Positions 44,988 to 55,239 of a stretch of DNA of 64,000 nt are shown in pieces. The notes under the pieces were generated by a model that ran no database searches, was not told the origin of the DNA, and worked only from the letters and a program-made list of their open reading frames with translations. Within the stretch, counting starts at the first letter, position 1, and every line of letters starts with the position of its first letter. A program made the position numbers and the translations under genes. This DNA is from Lishizhenia tianjinensis (GTDB lineage: Bacteria; Bacteroidota; Bacteroidia; Flavobacteriales_D; Crocinitomicaceae), in NCBI GenBank assembly GCA_943330745.2, contig CALQIX020000006.1:1-64000 (forward strand), in the 5' to 3' direction.

Positions 44988-46199
44988 CTACGCTAAAACT
45001 TCCTTTACTTTATCTGCTGCTTCTTGCAACAATACAGCAGAATGAACGTTCAAACCTGAATCGTCAATTAATTTTTTTGCTTCAACAGCATTTGTACCTT
45101 GAAGACGAACAATAATTGGAACAGGAATAGAACCCATATTTTTATAGGCGTCAACAACTCCTTGAGCTACACGGTCACAACGAACAATTCCACCAAAAAT
45201 ATTAATTAAAATTGCTTTCACATTTGGATCTTTCAATATGATTTTGAATGCTTTTTCAACACGCTCTGCATTGGCTGTTCCTCCAACATCTAAGAAGTTT
45301 GCTGGATTACCACCAGATAATTTGATTATATCCATGGTTGCCATTGCAAGACCTGCTCCGTTGACCATACAACCAACATTTCCATCTAATTTAACGAAAT
45401 TCAAACCTGCTTCACCTGCTTCCACTTCGGTTGCATCTTCTTCCGTTACGTCCCTCATCGCTAAATAGTCAGGGTGACGCATAAGTCCATTTCCATCCAA
45501 AGTAACTTTCGCATCAACAGCAATTATTTTATTATCGGATGTTTTAAGAACTGGATTAATTTCAAACATGGCAGCATCAATTCCGTCATACGCTTTGTAT
45601 AAAGCAGAAACGAATTTTGTCATTTGTTTGAACGCTTCTCCTGACAAACCAAGGTTAAACGCAATTTTTCTTGTTTGAAATCCTTGAAGTCCTACTCGAG
45701 GATCCACATGTTCTTTAAATATTAAGTGAGGTGTATGCTCTGCAACGTGTTCGATATCCATTCCGCCCTCTGTAGAATAAATAATTACATTACATCCTTT
45801 TTCTCTGTCTAACAAAACAGACATATAGAACTCACTTGTCTCAGTTTCTCCAGGATAATAAACGTCTTGCGCTATAAGTACTTTATTTACTTTTTTTCCG
45901 GTAGCGCTCGTTTGCAACGTAACTAGGTGTCCTCCTAATATGCCGTTCACTTTTTCTTCGATTTGATCAATACCTTTTGCCAAAACAACACCATGTGATC
46001 CGGTTTCTGTTACTGTTCCTTTTCCACGTCCACCTGCATGAATTTGAGCCTTGACAACGTACCAAGAAGTACCAGTTTCTTCTGTTAGTTTTAATGCTGC
46101 TGCACGTGCGTTTTCAACACTATCAACAACGATTCCTTCTTGCACAGAAACTCCGTACGATTTTAAAATTTGTTTTCCTTGATACTCGTGTAAGTTCAT
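44988..46199 (-). CDS. sucC: Succinyl-CoA ligase (ADP-forming) beta subunit
   Basis: The protein has 403 residues. The opening [17 protein letters not shown] and the ATP-grasp motifs [13 protein letters not shown] and [11 protein letters not shown] are seen, with [17 protein letters not shown] and [11 protein letters not shown] in the ligase domain. SucC catalyses the substrate-level phosphorylation step of the TCA cycle with SucD, converting succinyl-CoA to succinate. sucD is not in the window, so the subunits are encoded apart, as is frequent in Bacteroidota. A TACTTTTA box lies upstream, but no perfect promoter. Confidence 0.96.
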   Translation of the reverse strand: MNLHEYQGKQILKSYGVSVQEGIVVDSVENARAAALKLTEETGTSWYVVKAQIHAGGRGKGTVTETGSHGVVLAKGIDQIEEKVNGILGGHLVTLQTSATGKKVNKVLIAQDVYYPGETETSEFYMSVLLDREKGCNVIIYSTEGGMDIEHVAEHTPHLIFKEHVDPRVGLQGFQTRKIAFNLGLSGEAFKQMTKFVSALYKAYDGIDAAMFEINPVLKTSDNKIIAVDAKVTLDGNGLMRHPDYLAMRDVTEEDATEVEAGEAGLNFVKLDGNVGCMVNGAGLAMATMDIIKLSGGNPANFLDVGGTANAERVEKAFKIILKDPNVKAILINIFGGIVRCDRVAQGVVDAYKNMGSIPVPIIVRLQGTNAVEAKKLIDDSGLNVHSAVLLQEAADKVKEVLA

Positions 46200-46265
46200 T
46201 TTTCTATTATTTGTGATGTAAAAGTAAAAGAATTAATTGAATTATTAATTGAATTGATTCAAAAA

Positions 46266-47771
46266 TTATTCACTGGAAACTCGTTTTTTAAGTAAGCGTA
46301 ATTTCCATTTTTGGTAGTAAGCGATTGATTCAGGTTCTAAACGAAATAGAAAAACTGGAACAATAAATCCTAAGGAGAAAAAAATTGTTTTAACACCGAT
46401 TGATACAAACTGATTTGGCCAATTAAGTTGCATGAACACAAATTCATTAATTCCCATTAGTCCAAGGAAAAGAAGTAACAAATACCAAAGTTGCTTTGTG
46501 AAAGGATGAATTTGAAACGAATGATAAATATACCAAATTCGCCCGATATTATAGATGATATAAGCGAAACCAGTGGAAGCAGCAGCACCAGCAATTCCGT
46601 AAATAGGAATAAGCCAATAATTCAATCCAAAAACAGTAAAAGAAAGAAAAACAGAAAATAACAAATCGTATCGGTACTTGCGAGAAGTTGAAAAGATGGT
46701 CCCGTTTAGCCCACCAACCATATCCACCATTCGACCAATCATTAGAAATAGAAAAACGAATATGCCTGCTTGGTACTCTGTTGGCAAAAACGAAAATAAT
46801 TCAATTCGATTAATCCATATTATGGAAAACGAAAAGGTGCCTATTAGCATGCCTAATGAACTTACTTTTTGATACAATTTTTGCATTTCTGGAATATTTT
46901 TTTCTTTCCAATACTTTGCGATTAAAGGTGAACTGACTCTAACAACAGAACGATAGGGAACTTGAATTGCTGAAGTAAGGTAAATAATATTTGTATAAAC
47001 GCCTGTTGCAGTAAGTCCAATGAAGGAAGCGATCATCATGGTGTCTAAAGAAATAACCAATAAGGTTGTTAATGTATTTATGTAACTAAACAAACTAAAA
47101 TTCAATAGTATTTTTCTGAATCGTTTTGGAATAGTTATGGATTTAATGGATAAATGAAATTCGCCGATCCGAATGAGGTAAATCAATAAAAAAACGGTTG
47201 GAACAAAATAACCAAGAAGGTTATAAACCAGAAATTGATCGAATGTAATAATCTCAAACGCAAATAAGCATAGTAATGTCAATGTCACGCAACGAAGCAC
47301 AATTTCTTGGAGAAAAACTGATACAAGATTCTTATGAAGTCCTCGCAAGTAATAATCGAAAATCATAAAAAAAACAGTTGCTATTCCAACAGGGATAATC
47401 CAGAAGTAATAATCCAAAAATTCGGCTGATTTTTTACTGTAGAATTGAGCAATGTCTGACTTGAAAATCCAGTAAATCGCAGAGAAAATCGATATTCCAA
47501 CAAGAATGATCAAACAATTCATTAAGAGAAATCCGTAATGTTTTCTTTCTATATTTCTGAAAAAAGGGAAAAATCTCCATGTGACATATATACTTCCAAG
47601 ATTTGTCAATTGTGCAAACAATAACCCAATTGTTGTTATAAGACTGATCAATCCAATTTGTTGACTGGTGAATAAAACCAGAAAAAGCACTCCCCGATTT
47701 AAGTAGCCTAGGGCAATTCCCACGTAGGTAATAACTGTTGCAAGTAAAGCGTCTTTTTGTATAAATCCCAT
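46266..47771 (-). CDS. Polysaccharide/oligosaccharide flippase (Wzx/MOP type)
   Basis: The protein has 501 residues with about 12-14 hydrophobic segments. The MOP-superfamily polysaccharide export pattern is visible, with GLTATGVYTNIIYLTSAIQ, RVSSPLIAKYWKEKN and PIYGIAGAAASTGFAYIIYN. It would move lipid-linked oligosaccharide across the inner membrane in surface polysaccharide synthesis. No glycosyltransferases adjoin, so this is an isolated flippase gene. It lies 66 bases upstream of sucC. Confidence 0.82.
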   Translation of the reverse strand: MGFIQKDALLATVITYVGIALGYLNRGVLFLVLFTSQQIGLISLITTIGLLFAQLTNLGSIYVTWRFFPFFRNIERKHYGFLLMNCLIILVGISIFSAIYWIFKSDIAQFYSKKSAEFLDYYFWIIPVGIATVFFMIFDYYLRGLHKNLVSVFLQEIVLRCVTLTLLCLFAFEIITFDQFLVYNLLGYFVPTVFLLIYLIRIGEFHLSIKSITIPKRFRKILLNFSLFSYINTLTTLLVISLDTMMIASFIGLTATGVYTNIIYLTSAIQVPYRSVVRVSSPLIAKYWKEKNIPEMQKLYQKVSSLGMLIGTFSFSIIWINRIELFSFLPTEYQAGIFVFLFLMIGRMVDMVGGLNGTIFSTSRKYRYDLLFSVFLSFTVFGLNYWLIPIYGIAGAAASTGFAYIIYNIGRIWYIYHSFQIHPFTKQLWYLLLLFLGLMGINEFVFMQLNWPNQFVSIGVKTIFFSLGFIVPVFLFRLEPESIAYYQKWKLRLLKKRVSSE

Positions 47772-47938
47772 TTGGTTCAGATCTTGAAACGGATAATTTC
47801 TGCTAAAAGTAAATAAACAAATTTATTGTGGGGTGGCTTTCTCTTAAAAGGTTTAACAAATCACTTTTAAAAAGTTTGTTGGAACAAAAGGATTTCAGAG
47901 AATAAATGAAATAAATTTACTTATTAAAAAACTGCACA

Positions 47939-48232
47939 ATGAATTGGAAAGTAACTTTGTTGAAATTTATCAAAAACAAATTCCTTGTTACCATCCTTGT
48001 TTTCCTCATTTATGCCTTGTTTTTAGATGATTGGGATATTTTTCATTTGATGAAACAAAATAAGAAGTTGTCCGAACTAACGATTCAAAAAACAGAAACT
48101 AAGAAAAAACTTCTTAGCACCAAATCTTCCTTGTCCAAATTAAAGACCCCAGCAGGTATTGAAGCATTTGCAAGAGAAGAAAAGTTTTTTAAGAAAAATG
48201 ATGAAGATATTTTCGTAATTTCGTACGAATAA
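47939..48232 (+). CDS. FtsB/DivIC-family septum formation initiator
   Basis: The protein has 97 residues with one transmembrane segment (about 14-29) and a coiled coil (about 38-70, KLSELTIQKTETKKKL). A C-terminal FAREEKFFKKNDEDIFVI segment is typical of FtsB/DivIC. It is a small bitopic division protein that works with FtsL and FtsQ. The DUF4249 gene follows six bases after it. Confidence 0.85.
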   Translation: MNWKVTLLKFIKNKFLVTILVFLIYALFLDDWDIFHLMKQNKKLSELTIQKTETKKKLLSTKSSLSKLKTPAGIEAFAREEKFFKKNDEDIFVISYE

Positions 48233-48238
48233 TAGAAA

Positions 48239-49192
48239 ATGTTTCAAAATTTATTCGCTCTTTTATTAGTTTGTTTACTGTTTTTCTCTTGTTCTAAGGA
48301 GGTTAAAATAGATATTCCTGGTTACCAAGAACAATTAGTTGTTGATGGTAAAATTGAAACAGGTTCATTTCCAATCGTGTTACTGTCAAAATCAGCCAAC
48401 ATATACCAACCTACCGATTTGGGGAGTTATCTTCAAACTTTTGTACAAGATGCTTTTGTTACAGTTTCCAATGGTGCTGATACGATCCAATTGCAACTGT
48501 TTGCTATCGCTGAATTGCCAATCGAATCTCAATATCAAATGGCCGAAATGTTGGACTTAGAACCAGAAGATGTAGTGTTGTTGCCAATTTTAGTTTATTC
48601 AACAACGAATGAGATTATGCGAGGAGTCGTAAACAAAAGTTATACATTGACAATTTTGGAATCAGGAAAGACCTATCAAGCAACCACTTTTTTACAACCC
48701 GTAACTCCCCTTCAATCCCTCTACTGGAAACCAGATAACCTCAATCCAACTTATGGAAAGTCCTGGGGTGTTTTGGCAGATCCGGCGAATCAAGTAGATG
48801 CCTATAAATGGGAAGTAAAACGAATTAATATCAATTCTACTAATCAACCCAAAGATTTAACTTTTAAAAGAGTAAGGAATGCTTATTTTAGTGACAAATT
48901 CTTTAACGGATTGACATTTGAATTCGAAGCGGAAAACCCAATGCGAAGAAAAGATAGTACTCATTTGGTGGACTATAAGCGTTTTTATAGACTAGGAGAT
49001 AGCGTAGTCGTTAAATTTTCTAAAATGGATTTATCTACCTACAATTTCTTTGATAAAAAGTTTGCTCAGATGTCATCTGCGTCTAGTCCGTTTTCGACTC
49101 CTGTTAACGTTCCGACAAATTTGAGTGGTGGCGCTTTAGGTATTTGGGCCGGATATTCACCTTGGTACGATACATTGTATTGCCAGCCTTAA
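48239..49192 (+). CDS. DUF4249 putative lipoprotein
   Basis: The protein has 317 residues. The lipobox is VCLLFFSCSK (Cys near 18). Its DUF4249 beta-sandwich features are EQLVVDGKIETGSFPIVLLSKSA and the tail GIWAGYSPWYDTLY. DUF4249 proteins in Bacteroidota usually sit next to a TonB-dependent receptor; here no such receptor is adjacent. It follows the FtsB-like gene closely, so the two may be co-transcribed. Function unknown. Confidence 0.83.
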   Translation: MFQNLFALLLVCLLFFSCSKEVKIDIPGYQEQLVVDGKIETGSFPIVLLSKSANIYQPTDLGSYLQTFVQDAFVTVSNGADTIQLQLFAIAELPIESQYQMAEMLDLEPEDVVLLPILVYSTTNEIMRGVVNKSYTLTILESGKTYQATTFLQPVTPLQSLYWKPDNLNPTYGKSWGVLADPANQVDAYKWEVKRININSTNQPKDLTFKRVRNAYFSDKFFNGLTFEFEAENPMRRKDSTHLVDYKRFYRLGDSVVVKFSKMDLSTYNFFDKKFAQMSSASSPFSTPVNVPTNLSGGALGIWAGYSPWYDTLYCQP

Positions 49193-49264
49193 TAAGCATC
49201 AAAGTATTAATAACTTTATTCTTTTCCAATATTTAACGTTTTTGGATTGAATAATTTTATATCC

Positions 49265-50269
49265 ATGTTTCAAATTCCGTCTAATTTTGTTGTTGATACT
49301 GAGGAGGAAAGTCAAGTTTTGAATTTTCTGGCTGATTGGCATTCTTTAGGAAGTACTATTCAGGTTAAAACCTCAGGATCTACAGGAGCACCAAAGGAGA
49401 TTGAACTTTCAAAACAAGGCATGCTTTTTTCCGCTCAAAATACGGTTCATTTTTTTTCTTTAACGGCTCATTCTTCCGCGCTTTTGTGCTTGCCTCTTAG
49501 TACCATTGGTGGTAAAATGATGGTGGTACGTGCGTTGCAAAGTTCGATGAGGTTATACATTCAAACTCCATCAGCTAATCCATTAAAATCTGGCGATTTT
49601 TCAATTGATTTTATGGCAGTTACCCCTATGCAATTGAAAGTGATGTTGGATGAGTCTGAGTCTAAATTAAGGAAAATTAGGTCTATTCTAGTGGGTGGAG
49701 GTCCAATTTCTTCTGAATTGGAACTTCAATTAACCGAAAAAGAAATAACCGTATATCATAGTTATGGAATGACGGAAACTGCGAGCCATGTTGCATTAAG
49801 AAAAGTAGGCTATGGCGGGAATGAGTATTTTATTTCATTACCGGGGATTCATTTTTCCGTCAACGAGAATCAAGCATTACAAATCCATTTTCCTGCCTTA
49901 CAAACAGAGGTTATTGAAACAACTGATCGCGTAGAATTAGTATCAGAAACAACATTTCGTTGGATTGGAAGGACAGATTTTGTGATCAATTCAGGGGGGG
50001 TAAAAATTCATCCGGAAGAAATTGAATCCCTAATTGCTCAACAAATTTCAATTCCTTTTTTCATTTCGAGCGTTCCGGATCAAAGATTGGGTGAGCGGGT
50101 TGTCTTGTTTGTTGAAGGATTGGAGAATATTTCGTTAGATTTTGAAATTGATTTTCCGAAATATGGTCGCCCAAAGGAGGTACTTTTTCTACCTAAATTT
50201 CGTTATACCCGGAGTGGTAAGATCGATCGAATAGTTACTCGAAAACAATATTTGGATCATATAAAATGA
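49265..50269 (+). CDS. menE: AMP-binding enzyme, probable O-succinylbenzoate-CoA ligase
   Basis: The product has 334 residues from ATG 49265; a TTG at 49247 is an alternative. ANL-family motifs are VKTSGSTGAPKEIELSK (34-50), VYHSYGMTETASHVAL and FRWIGRTDFVINSGGVKIHPEE. The short length fits Bacteroidota MenE, which activates o-succinylbenzoate in menaquinone synthesis, and this phylum relies on menaquinone. No other men genes adjoin, so the substrate is inferred. The stop overlaps the DnaJ-domain gene by four bases (ATGA). Confidence 0.78.
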   Translation: MFQIPSNFVVDTEEESQVLNFLADWHSLGSTIQVKTSGSTGAPKEIELSKQGMLFSAQNTVHFFSLTAHSSALLCLPLSTIGGKMMVVRALQSSMRLYIQTPSANPLKSGDFSIDFMAVTPMQLKVMLDESESKLRKIRSILVGGGPISSELELQLTEKEITVYHSYGMTETASHVALRKVGYGGNEYFISLPGIHFSVNENQALQIHFPALQTEVIETTDRVELVSETTFRWIGRTDFVINSGGVKIHPEEIESLIAQQISIPFFISSVPDQRLGERVVLFVEGLENISLDFEIDFPKYGRPKEVLFLPKFRYTRSGKIDRIVTRKQYLDHIK

Positions 50270-51111
50270 AGAAATACTACCAAATATTAGGACTAACGGA
50301 ATCTGCCACTGAAGCAGACATCAAACGAAATTACCGCAGGCTAGCGTTTGAATACCATCCCGATAGAAATCCCTCTGCGAGTGCACAAGAAAAATTTATT
50401 TTGATTCAAGAGGCCTATGAGATTGTTACGGGAAAGAAAAAAATCCCACAACAACGCGTTGGTGACTACAGTTCACGTCGGACCAGACAAGACGAGTCTT
50501 GGGAGGATAAAGTAAAAAAAGCGCGTGCCAAATATGAAGAGAATAAGCGTCATCAGGAGCAAGTAATTGCCAATTATTTTGTGCGATTGAGGTCAGGATG
50601 GAGATGGTATTTATTGCGTATTTCGGCAGTTTTGGGTATTGTAATCGCTACCAGCATGGTACTCGATTTATTTTTGCCAAATCATGTTACCACCGAACGT
50701 GTAGTTCGGTATTCGAAGGAGGTGTATTCTTCTGTTGGGTCGGCTCAAATATCGTTAATTGAAACAAGCAAGAATGAAAAATTGTGGGTTCAAACGCAGA
50801 ATTATGGATTGTATCGGAACAATAACACAGTACAGATTCAACGAAGCTGGATTTTTCATTCGCCACTAAACGTATTGTCAAATCAAAAAAATATTCAGTA
50901 CATCATCCCTGTTCATTTCACTTTTTTTTGGGGTTGGATGGGTTGTGTTCCGTTGTTTCTATTGCCTTGCTTTGTATGGTTTTATAAAAAAAACAATCCG
51001 CTTTTTGTGATTGCCTACCATGCAAGTTTATTTATGATCAGTGCTTGCCTATTTTATTTATTATTTACCGAGGATAGGTGGTTTCATTTAATCACCCTTG
51101 GGTTTGTGTGA
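50266..51111 (+). CDS. Membrane-attached DnaJ-domain protein
   Basis: The protein has 281 residues. The J domain (1-65) has the HPD tripeptide at 31-33 and starts YYQILGL. A basic helical linker follows (about 75-110), then hydrophobic segments at about 120-145, 220-240 and 245-275. A J domain recruits DnaK; the C-terminal membrane part is not a known substrate-binding module. It is translationally coupled to menE and convergent with the CPBP gene seven bases away. Confidence 0.85.
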   Translation: MKKYYQILGLTESATEADIKRNYRRLAFEYHPDRNPSASAQEKFILIQEAYEIVTGKKKIPQQRVGDYSSRRTRQDESWEDKVKKARAKYEENKRHQEQVIANYFVRLRSGWRWYLLRISAVLGIVIATSMVLDLFLPNHVTTERVVRYSKEVYSSVGSAQISLIETSKNEKLWVQTQNYGLYRNNNTVQIQRSWIFHSPLNVLSNQKNIQYIIPVHFTFFWGWMGCVPLFLLPCFVWFYKKNNPLFVIAYHASLFMISACLFYLLFTEDRWFHLITLGFV

Positions 51112-51118
51112 TTGAATT

Positions 51119-51898
51119 TTAGGAATTCCAAATAGCGAATATATCCATGGCGATGGCTACAGAAAAATGCAAGAATACGCCGAGCCAAATTGAATTGGAT
51201 TTTAAGCTCAATGAACCAAGGATTATTCCGGCAAAAATAGCTCCAATTGTTTCGGGTAATGGTTTGCCAAAATGAATCATGCAATAGGGAATCATCATGA
51301 TAAAAACGGAATAATAACCGAATCTTCTTTTTAAAGAATGAACTATAAATCCTCTGAAAAAAAATTCAAGGCCTAAAAATTGGAGGAAATAAAAGCACTC
51401 CCAAATAACTAAATGTTGATACGATGCATTTGAATAGTTTAATCGATAAAAAGGATAGCTATTCTGAAATTGATCTGTATGAGATACCATCCAAACGAGG
51501 GGCAGCATGAATAATAAGAACAAACCATAATATTTTACTCCTTTCAAAATTCCTTTAAGTGACAGGCCGTAGGTGGATAGATTTTCTTTCCAGTAATATT
51601 TAATAACAAGAGCTGGTACAATAAAATAAAAGAAAAAGGAGCATATTGCCCAATAGTTTAAATCAAGTAGTTGAAAATCATTAATTTGTTGAATTTTTGA
51701 GATAACTGCTGCTGTAAATTGATCAAATCCCCAAGTGTAAAAAATTCCAAGTGCTTTTTGAATAGAATTTAAGTAGTAAATAGAAACTAAAGAGAAGGCT
51801 GTGATCAAAAATGTAAGCAAGACTTTTTTGTCAAGGGGTTCATTTTTATGAAATTGACTGAAGGGATCTATAAAGATTGTATGGATTAATTTACGCAA
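51119..51898 (-). CDS. CPBP-family intramembrane protein
   Basis: The protein has 259 residues with about seven hydrophobic segments. The CPBP signature appears as LEFFFRGF (177-184), with conserved Arg182 and His209 in MIHFGKP. Where the canonical motif is EExxxR the first glutamate position is Leu177, and only Glu178 remains. In the peptidase Rce1 that first glutamate is catalytic, so activity here is doubtful or the site differs. The gene starts 13 bases after the 787-residue exported protein gene and may be the last gene of that unit. Function unknown. Confidence 0.75.
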   Translation of the reverse strand: MRKLIHTIFIDPFSQFHKNEPLDKKVLLTFLITAFSLVSIYYLNSIQKALGIFYTWGFDQFTAAVISKIQQINDFQLLDLNYWAICSFFFYFIVPALVIKYYWKENLSTYGLSLKGILKGVKYYGLFLLFMLPLVWMVSHTDQFQNSYPFYRLNYSNASYQHLVIWECFYFLQFLGLEFFFRGFIVHSLKRRFGYYSVFIMMIPYCMIHFGKPLPETIGAIFAGIILGSLSLKSNSIWLGVFLHFSVAIAMDIFAIWNS

Positions 51899-51911
51899 GG
51901 TATGTTTACTT

Positions 51912-54275
51912 TTAGTTGATGTAATAATTAAAGTATCGGCATTCGTTTACTATGTCTTGGTAGAATTGTGTATTAAAATAGGTGTTTTTTAACACGGTAA
52001 AGTTTTTCTGAAATCCTTGTTGCTTAATGTCAAATAGGAATTTGTCAAAATTGAGATTATCCTCATAATTATCTTGAATTTCGCCATAATTCTGAGTGAA
52101 CAAATTCAATTCACAGCGTGCGGCCATAAAATGAGCTTTTGCCTCAAGTTCCTTGTTTTTAAGACCTAAGGAAAGGGCCTTATTTAAAAAATTTAGCGCA
52201 ATCGAGTTGTCACAAAATCCATTTGGTTCTAGTGTGCTTCTGTCGAAAGCCAAAAAACGCCAGCAATTACTGTAATAAGAAAGGTTATAATATGCGATTC
52301 CTAAATTGAAATAATCGATAGAAGAATTGGTCGCTTTTGCTTTTTCTAGGTGCATTTGTAATCTTTTGGCCAAACTTAATTTGGTTAATGCATTTTCATA
52401 ATCAATTTCTTCTCTTGGGTTGAGTTTAATGTTCTTCGCACTCATTTGAAAAGGGTCAACATATTGAGTAAATTCATTGATGAAGCTACTTGGTAGTTTT
52501 TCAAAAAGCGCAATGGCATCTTTCAATGTATTGGGGTTTCTCATCAATAAGGTAGCTTTTGCTTCTTGCAAAATGTACTTGATCGATGTAAGATCTTTCT
52601 GGTAATGGTAGGAATTTACGAAATCAAAATAATATTTAGCGGCGAATTCAACAAGCTTTGTTTTCTCAGTGTTTTCAAATGTCAAAATGAGCTCGTCCAA
52701 GTATTCCGGTGTGAGTTTCTTCTTGCCTTGCTCCATTTCATTCCAATTTGGGAAATCACGATTATAAAGATCTGATTCGACCGTTTGTCCGTTATAAATC
52801 AACTCTTTGAATGCATTCTTTCCTTTTACCTTCGTGTAAATTAGTTGAAATAGATATTCGTTTATGGTATTGTAATCCTCATAGTTTTTTCGATAATAGT
52901 TGTTGCTATAGTAAGAAGGTTCATTTGAATTATCATTTTTTACTTCTATGGATGATAAATTTTCTTTGTAATTATTTAGTTCATACAGTTTATGACCAAT
53001 TATATTTTCATCTGCAATACTTAATTCTGTTTTCGACGCCACGAGATTTAAAATTTCAATTGCTGTATATTGCATTTTTAGATTTTTGTCTGTTGGCATA
53101 TTACTTTTCAAAATAGCTTGGCAGTTCACGTAATCCTGATTTAAGAAATGCAAATAAGCTAAACTCAAATGCCAAAATTTAGATGAATCATCAATTACTA
53201 GTATTTGTTTATTCAATTCAATTAATCGTTTAACATAGTTTCTCGTTTCCTCTATCTGCGTTGCGGAATCTTCCATCGCATTGCCATAATGATTTAGAAG
53301 TATTTTTTCTAAATTATTTATTTCATAACTCATCAGTACGCGGGCATATTCGTGATTTCCACCATTTTTAAAAATAAATTCAATATCATCAATGGCTAAA
53401 TTTTTTGTCTCCATGCCGCGTATGAAATGCAAGGCTAGTTTTTCATCATTTGATTGGCAAAGGGATTTCGCATCATTCATTTCTTTTTCTGACTCAATGG
53501 AAATGCTGAGGTATGCACCTGCTCGTCTACTTGGTGAGTTGACATAAACCCGAGAAAAGTAATAATTTGCTTCTGCTTTTCTGCCTAAATTTGAAAGGGC
53601 ACCAGCATAATGATCCATGGCCCAATAGCCGATAAATGAATCTTTATTGGTAAAGTATTTTTCAAATTCTTTTAAAACTTCTGCATGATTTTCTTCGTAC
53701 CTATGTAGTTTTATCAATTGAAAGGCGAGTCGTTCTTTTAGAAAAGTATCTTGAGCAACGGTTAACATTTGGTTAACCTTTTCTACCAATCGACTGTATT
53801 CAGTTGGGTTTTTAATTTTCTCGACTTCTTCGTATGCCCAGGGATCAAGTAGATAGGTTTCTAGGTGTTTTTCCACTTCCAAAGCAAGTTCTAGGTAATT
53901 GATAAAAATAGTTTCTTTGGTAATAATTTCTTTATCTGATATTCGGCAACTTCTTAGATTTTTCGTTTCTTGCGCATGCGATGAAAACTCATTTTTCCGG
54001 TAAATAAGTGGGATTAAATCCTTTGCGACGTATTTATTTTCTAGGTAATTTGCCCATTCAGTAGCATTTTGTAGTTGAATGGGGTAATCACCATAAAGAG
54101 AAGAGTTATAATTCCAAAGACTAAAACTTGAAAGTGTATTTCCGTTGGAAAAAACCAAGTCTCGGTCAAAAATCATGTGATAATACATGTAGCTTCCACC
54201 ACAGTTTTGGCCGTGTTTTGGAATAGCAAGATTAATTAATACGAGAAGTAAGGGTAGAAAAGAAATCTTTTTCAT
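51912..54275 (-). CDS. Large exported helical (TPR-like) protein, unknown function
   Basis: The protein has 787 residues. A signal peptide (about 1-22, LPLLLVLINLAIPKHGQ) precedes NCGGSY at the mature N-terminus. The rest is rich in alternating helices with repeat-like patterns, such as YWAMDHYAGALSNLGRKAEA and YFNLGIAYYNLSYYSNCW. This suggests a TPR-like scaffold for protein or carbohydrate interaction. I recall similar uncharacterised proteins in Bacteroidota. The first 44 bases overlap the end of the DUF3142-like gene, so the two are translationally coupled and likely act together. Confidence 0.65.
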   Translation of the reverse strand: MKKISFLPLLLVLINLAIPKHGQNCGGSYMYYHMIFDRDLVFSNGNTLSSFSLWNYNSSLYGDYPIQLQNATEWANYLENKYVAKDLIPLIYRKNEFSSHAQETKNLRSCRISDKEIITKETIFINYLELALEVEKHLETYLLDPWAYEEVEKIKNPTEYSRLVEKVNQMLTVAQDTFLKERLAFQLIKLHRYEENHAEVLKEFEKYFTNKDSFIGYWAMDHYAGALSNLGRKAEANYYFSRVYVNSPSRRAGAYLSISIESEKEMNDAKSLCQSNDEKLALHFIRGMETKNLAIDDIEFIFKNGGNHEYARVLMSYEINNLEKILLNHYGNAMEDSATQIEETRNYVKRLIELNKQILVIDDSSKFWHLSLAYLHFLNQDYVNCQAILKSNMPTDKNLKMQYTAIEILNLVASKTELSIADENIIGHKLYELNNYKENLSSIEVKNDNSNEPSYYSNNYYRKNYEDYNTINEYLFQLIYTKVKGKNAFKELIYNGQTVESDLYNRDFPNWNEMEQGKKKLTPEYLDELILTFENTEKTKLVEFAAKYYFDFVNSYHYQKDLTSIKYILQEAKATLLMRNPNTLKDAIALFEKLPSSFINEFTQYVDPFQMSAKNIKLNPREEIDYENALTKLSLAKRLQMHLEKAKATNSSIDYFNLGIAYYNLSYYSNCWRFLAFDRSTLEPNGFCDNSIALNFLNKALSLGLKNKELEAKAHFMAARCELNLFTQNYGEIQDNYEDNLNFDKFLFDIKQQGFQKNFTVLKNTYFNTQFYQDIVNECRYFNYYIN

Positions 54276-55239
54276 AATTTGAAATTGAATTGGAACTTAT
54301 ATGATAAAATATAATGTCATTGAAATAGTGATTGGATTTTCCCAGTATCTCTGCACATTTCAATAAGATAGTGGGTGCTGACTCTTCAATGCGTAAAATA
54401 TCATTCTTGCAAAAATAGGTGTTGTCGTAATAAAAATTTGAATCTGCCCGAAATTTGTTGTCACCTACTTTGCTGAAAGCGAATGATTTCAATTGATTGC
54501 GGTCAATATTATTCACAATCAGTGTTAGTTTTCCTAAACGATAAATCAATCCCCAATGATAGGAGGGAAGCGCTAGATCTAATGGCAGCGGATATGGATC
54601 GCTTTCCAAGATGTATTTCTTTATTTCAGCTTCTGAAATAATTGAATTATCAGTTTTTTGATTGTCAATTTTACCCATGTTATAGCACATCAAAACAGCT
54701 TTTTTTACAGGAGGAACACCTGTTTTTTTGGGATACTTAAATTGATGCAACCGAAGAGTTGAGGTAATAAGTTGTTTGTTTTTAGCTAGCGCTGTTAACT
54801 TAGAAAGGAATGAAAAATAGGCTTTTCTTGTTGCGTCTGTCCAATCACAGTCAATTTGTATTTCTTGTATTGAACAGTTGTTCGTTTGAGCAATTTTACG
54901 AATTAGCTCATAAACTTTTGAAGCGATTTCAGGAGATTTTTTTTGTTTAAACACTTGATTTTCAATAAATATACAAGGGATTATATTGAATTTCCCTGCG
55001 TGCATTTTAAAATCAATCTTTGAAATTGGTTTGGCTTTGTTTTCTCTTGAGTCCCACGTTACATCAAAAAATTTTACGTAGAGTTTTTTAACTTGATTGA
55101 ATTCAAGAATAGCCTTTTGCGCTTGATTTAAATTGAAATCTTGTTTCCAATAGTAAAATGAAATTTCATGTTTAGGGGCAGGAGAACAACCTACAAGTAA
55201 GCTAATTAAAACAAGAAATAGTGGAAGATAAAAACGCAT
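54232..55239 (-). CDS. DUF3142-like lipoprotein (TIM-barrel, glycoside-hydrolase-like)
   Basis: The protein has 335 residues. A lipobox VGC at 16-18 marks it as an envelope lipoprotein. Internal motifs are QIDCDWT (128-134), STLRLHQFKYPKKTGVPPV (160-178) and LMCYNMG (183-189). These resemble the DUF3142 family, a predicted TIM-barrel, polysaccharide-active-looking fold whose activity is not known. The match is from memory, not a search. It overlaps the following large helical protein gene by 44 bases. A TACCTTTA box (minus strand, 55256-55263) may drive the pair. Confidence 0.6.
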   Translation of the reverse strand: MRFYLPLFLVLISLLVGCSPAPKHEISFYYWKQDFNLNQAQKAILEFNQVKKLYVKFFDVTWDSRENKAKPISKIDFKMHAGKFNIIPCIFIENQVFKQKKSPEIASKVYELIRKIAQTNNCSIQEIQIDCDWTDATRKAYFSFLSKLTALAKNKQLITSTLRLHQFKYPKKTGVPPVKKAVLMCYNMGKIDNQKTDNSIISEAEIKKYILESDPYPLPLDLALPSYHWGLIYRLGKLTLIVNNIDRNQLKSFAFSKVGDNKFRADSNFYYDNTYFCKNDILRIEESAPTILLKCAEILGKSNHYFNDIIFYHISSNSISNYEKDFFSTLTSRIN

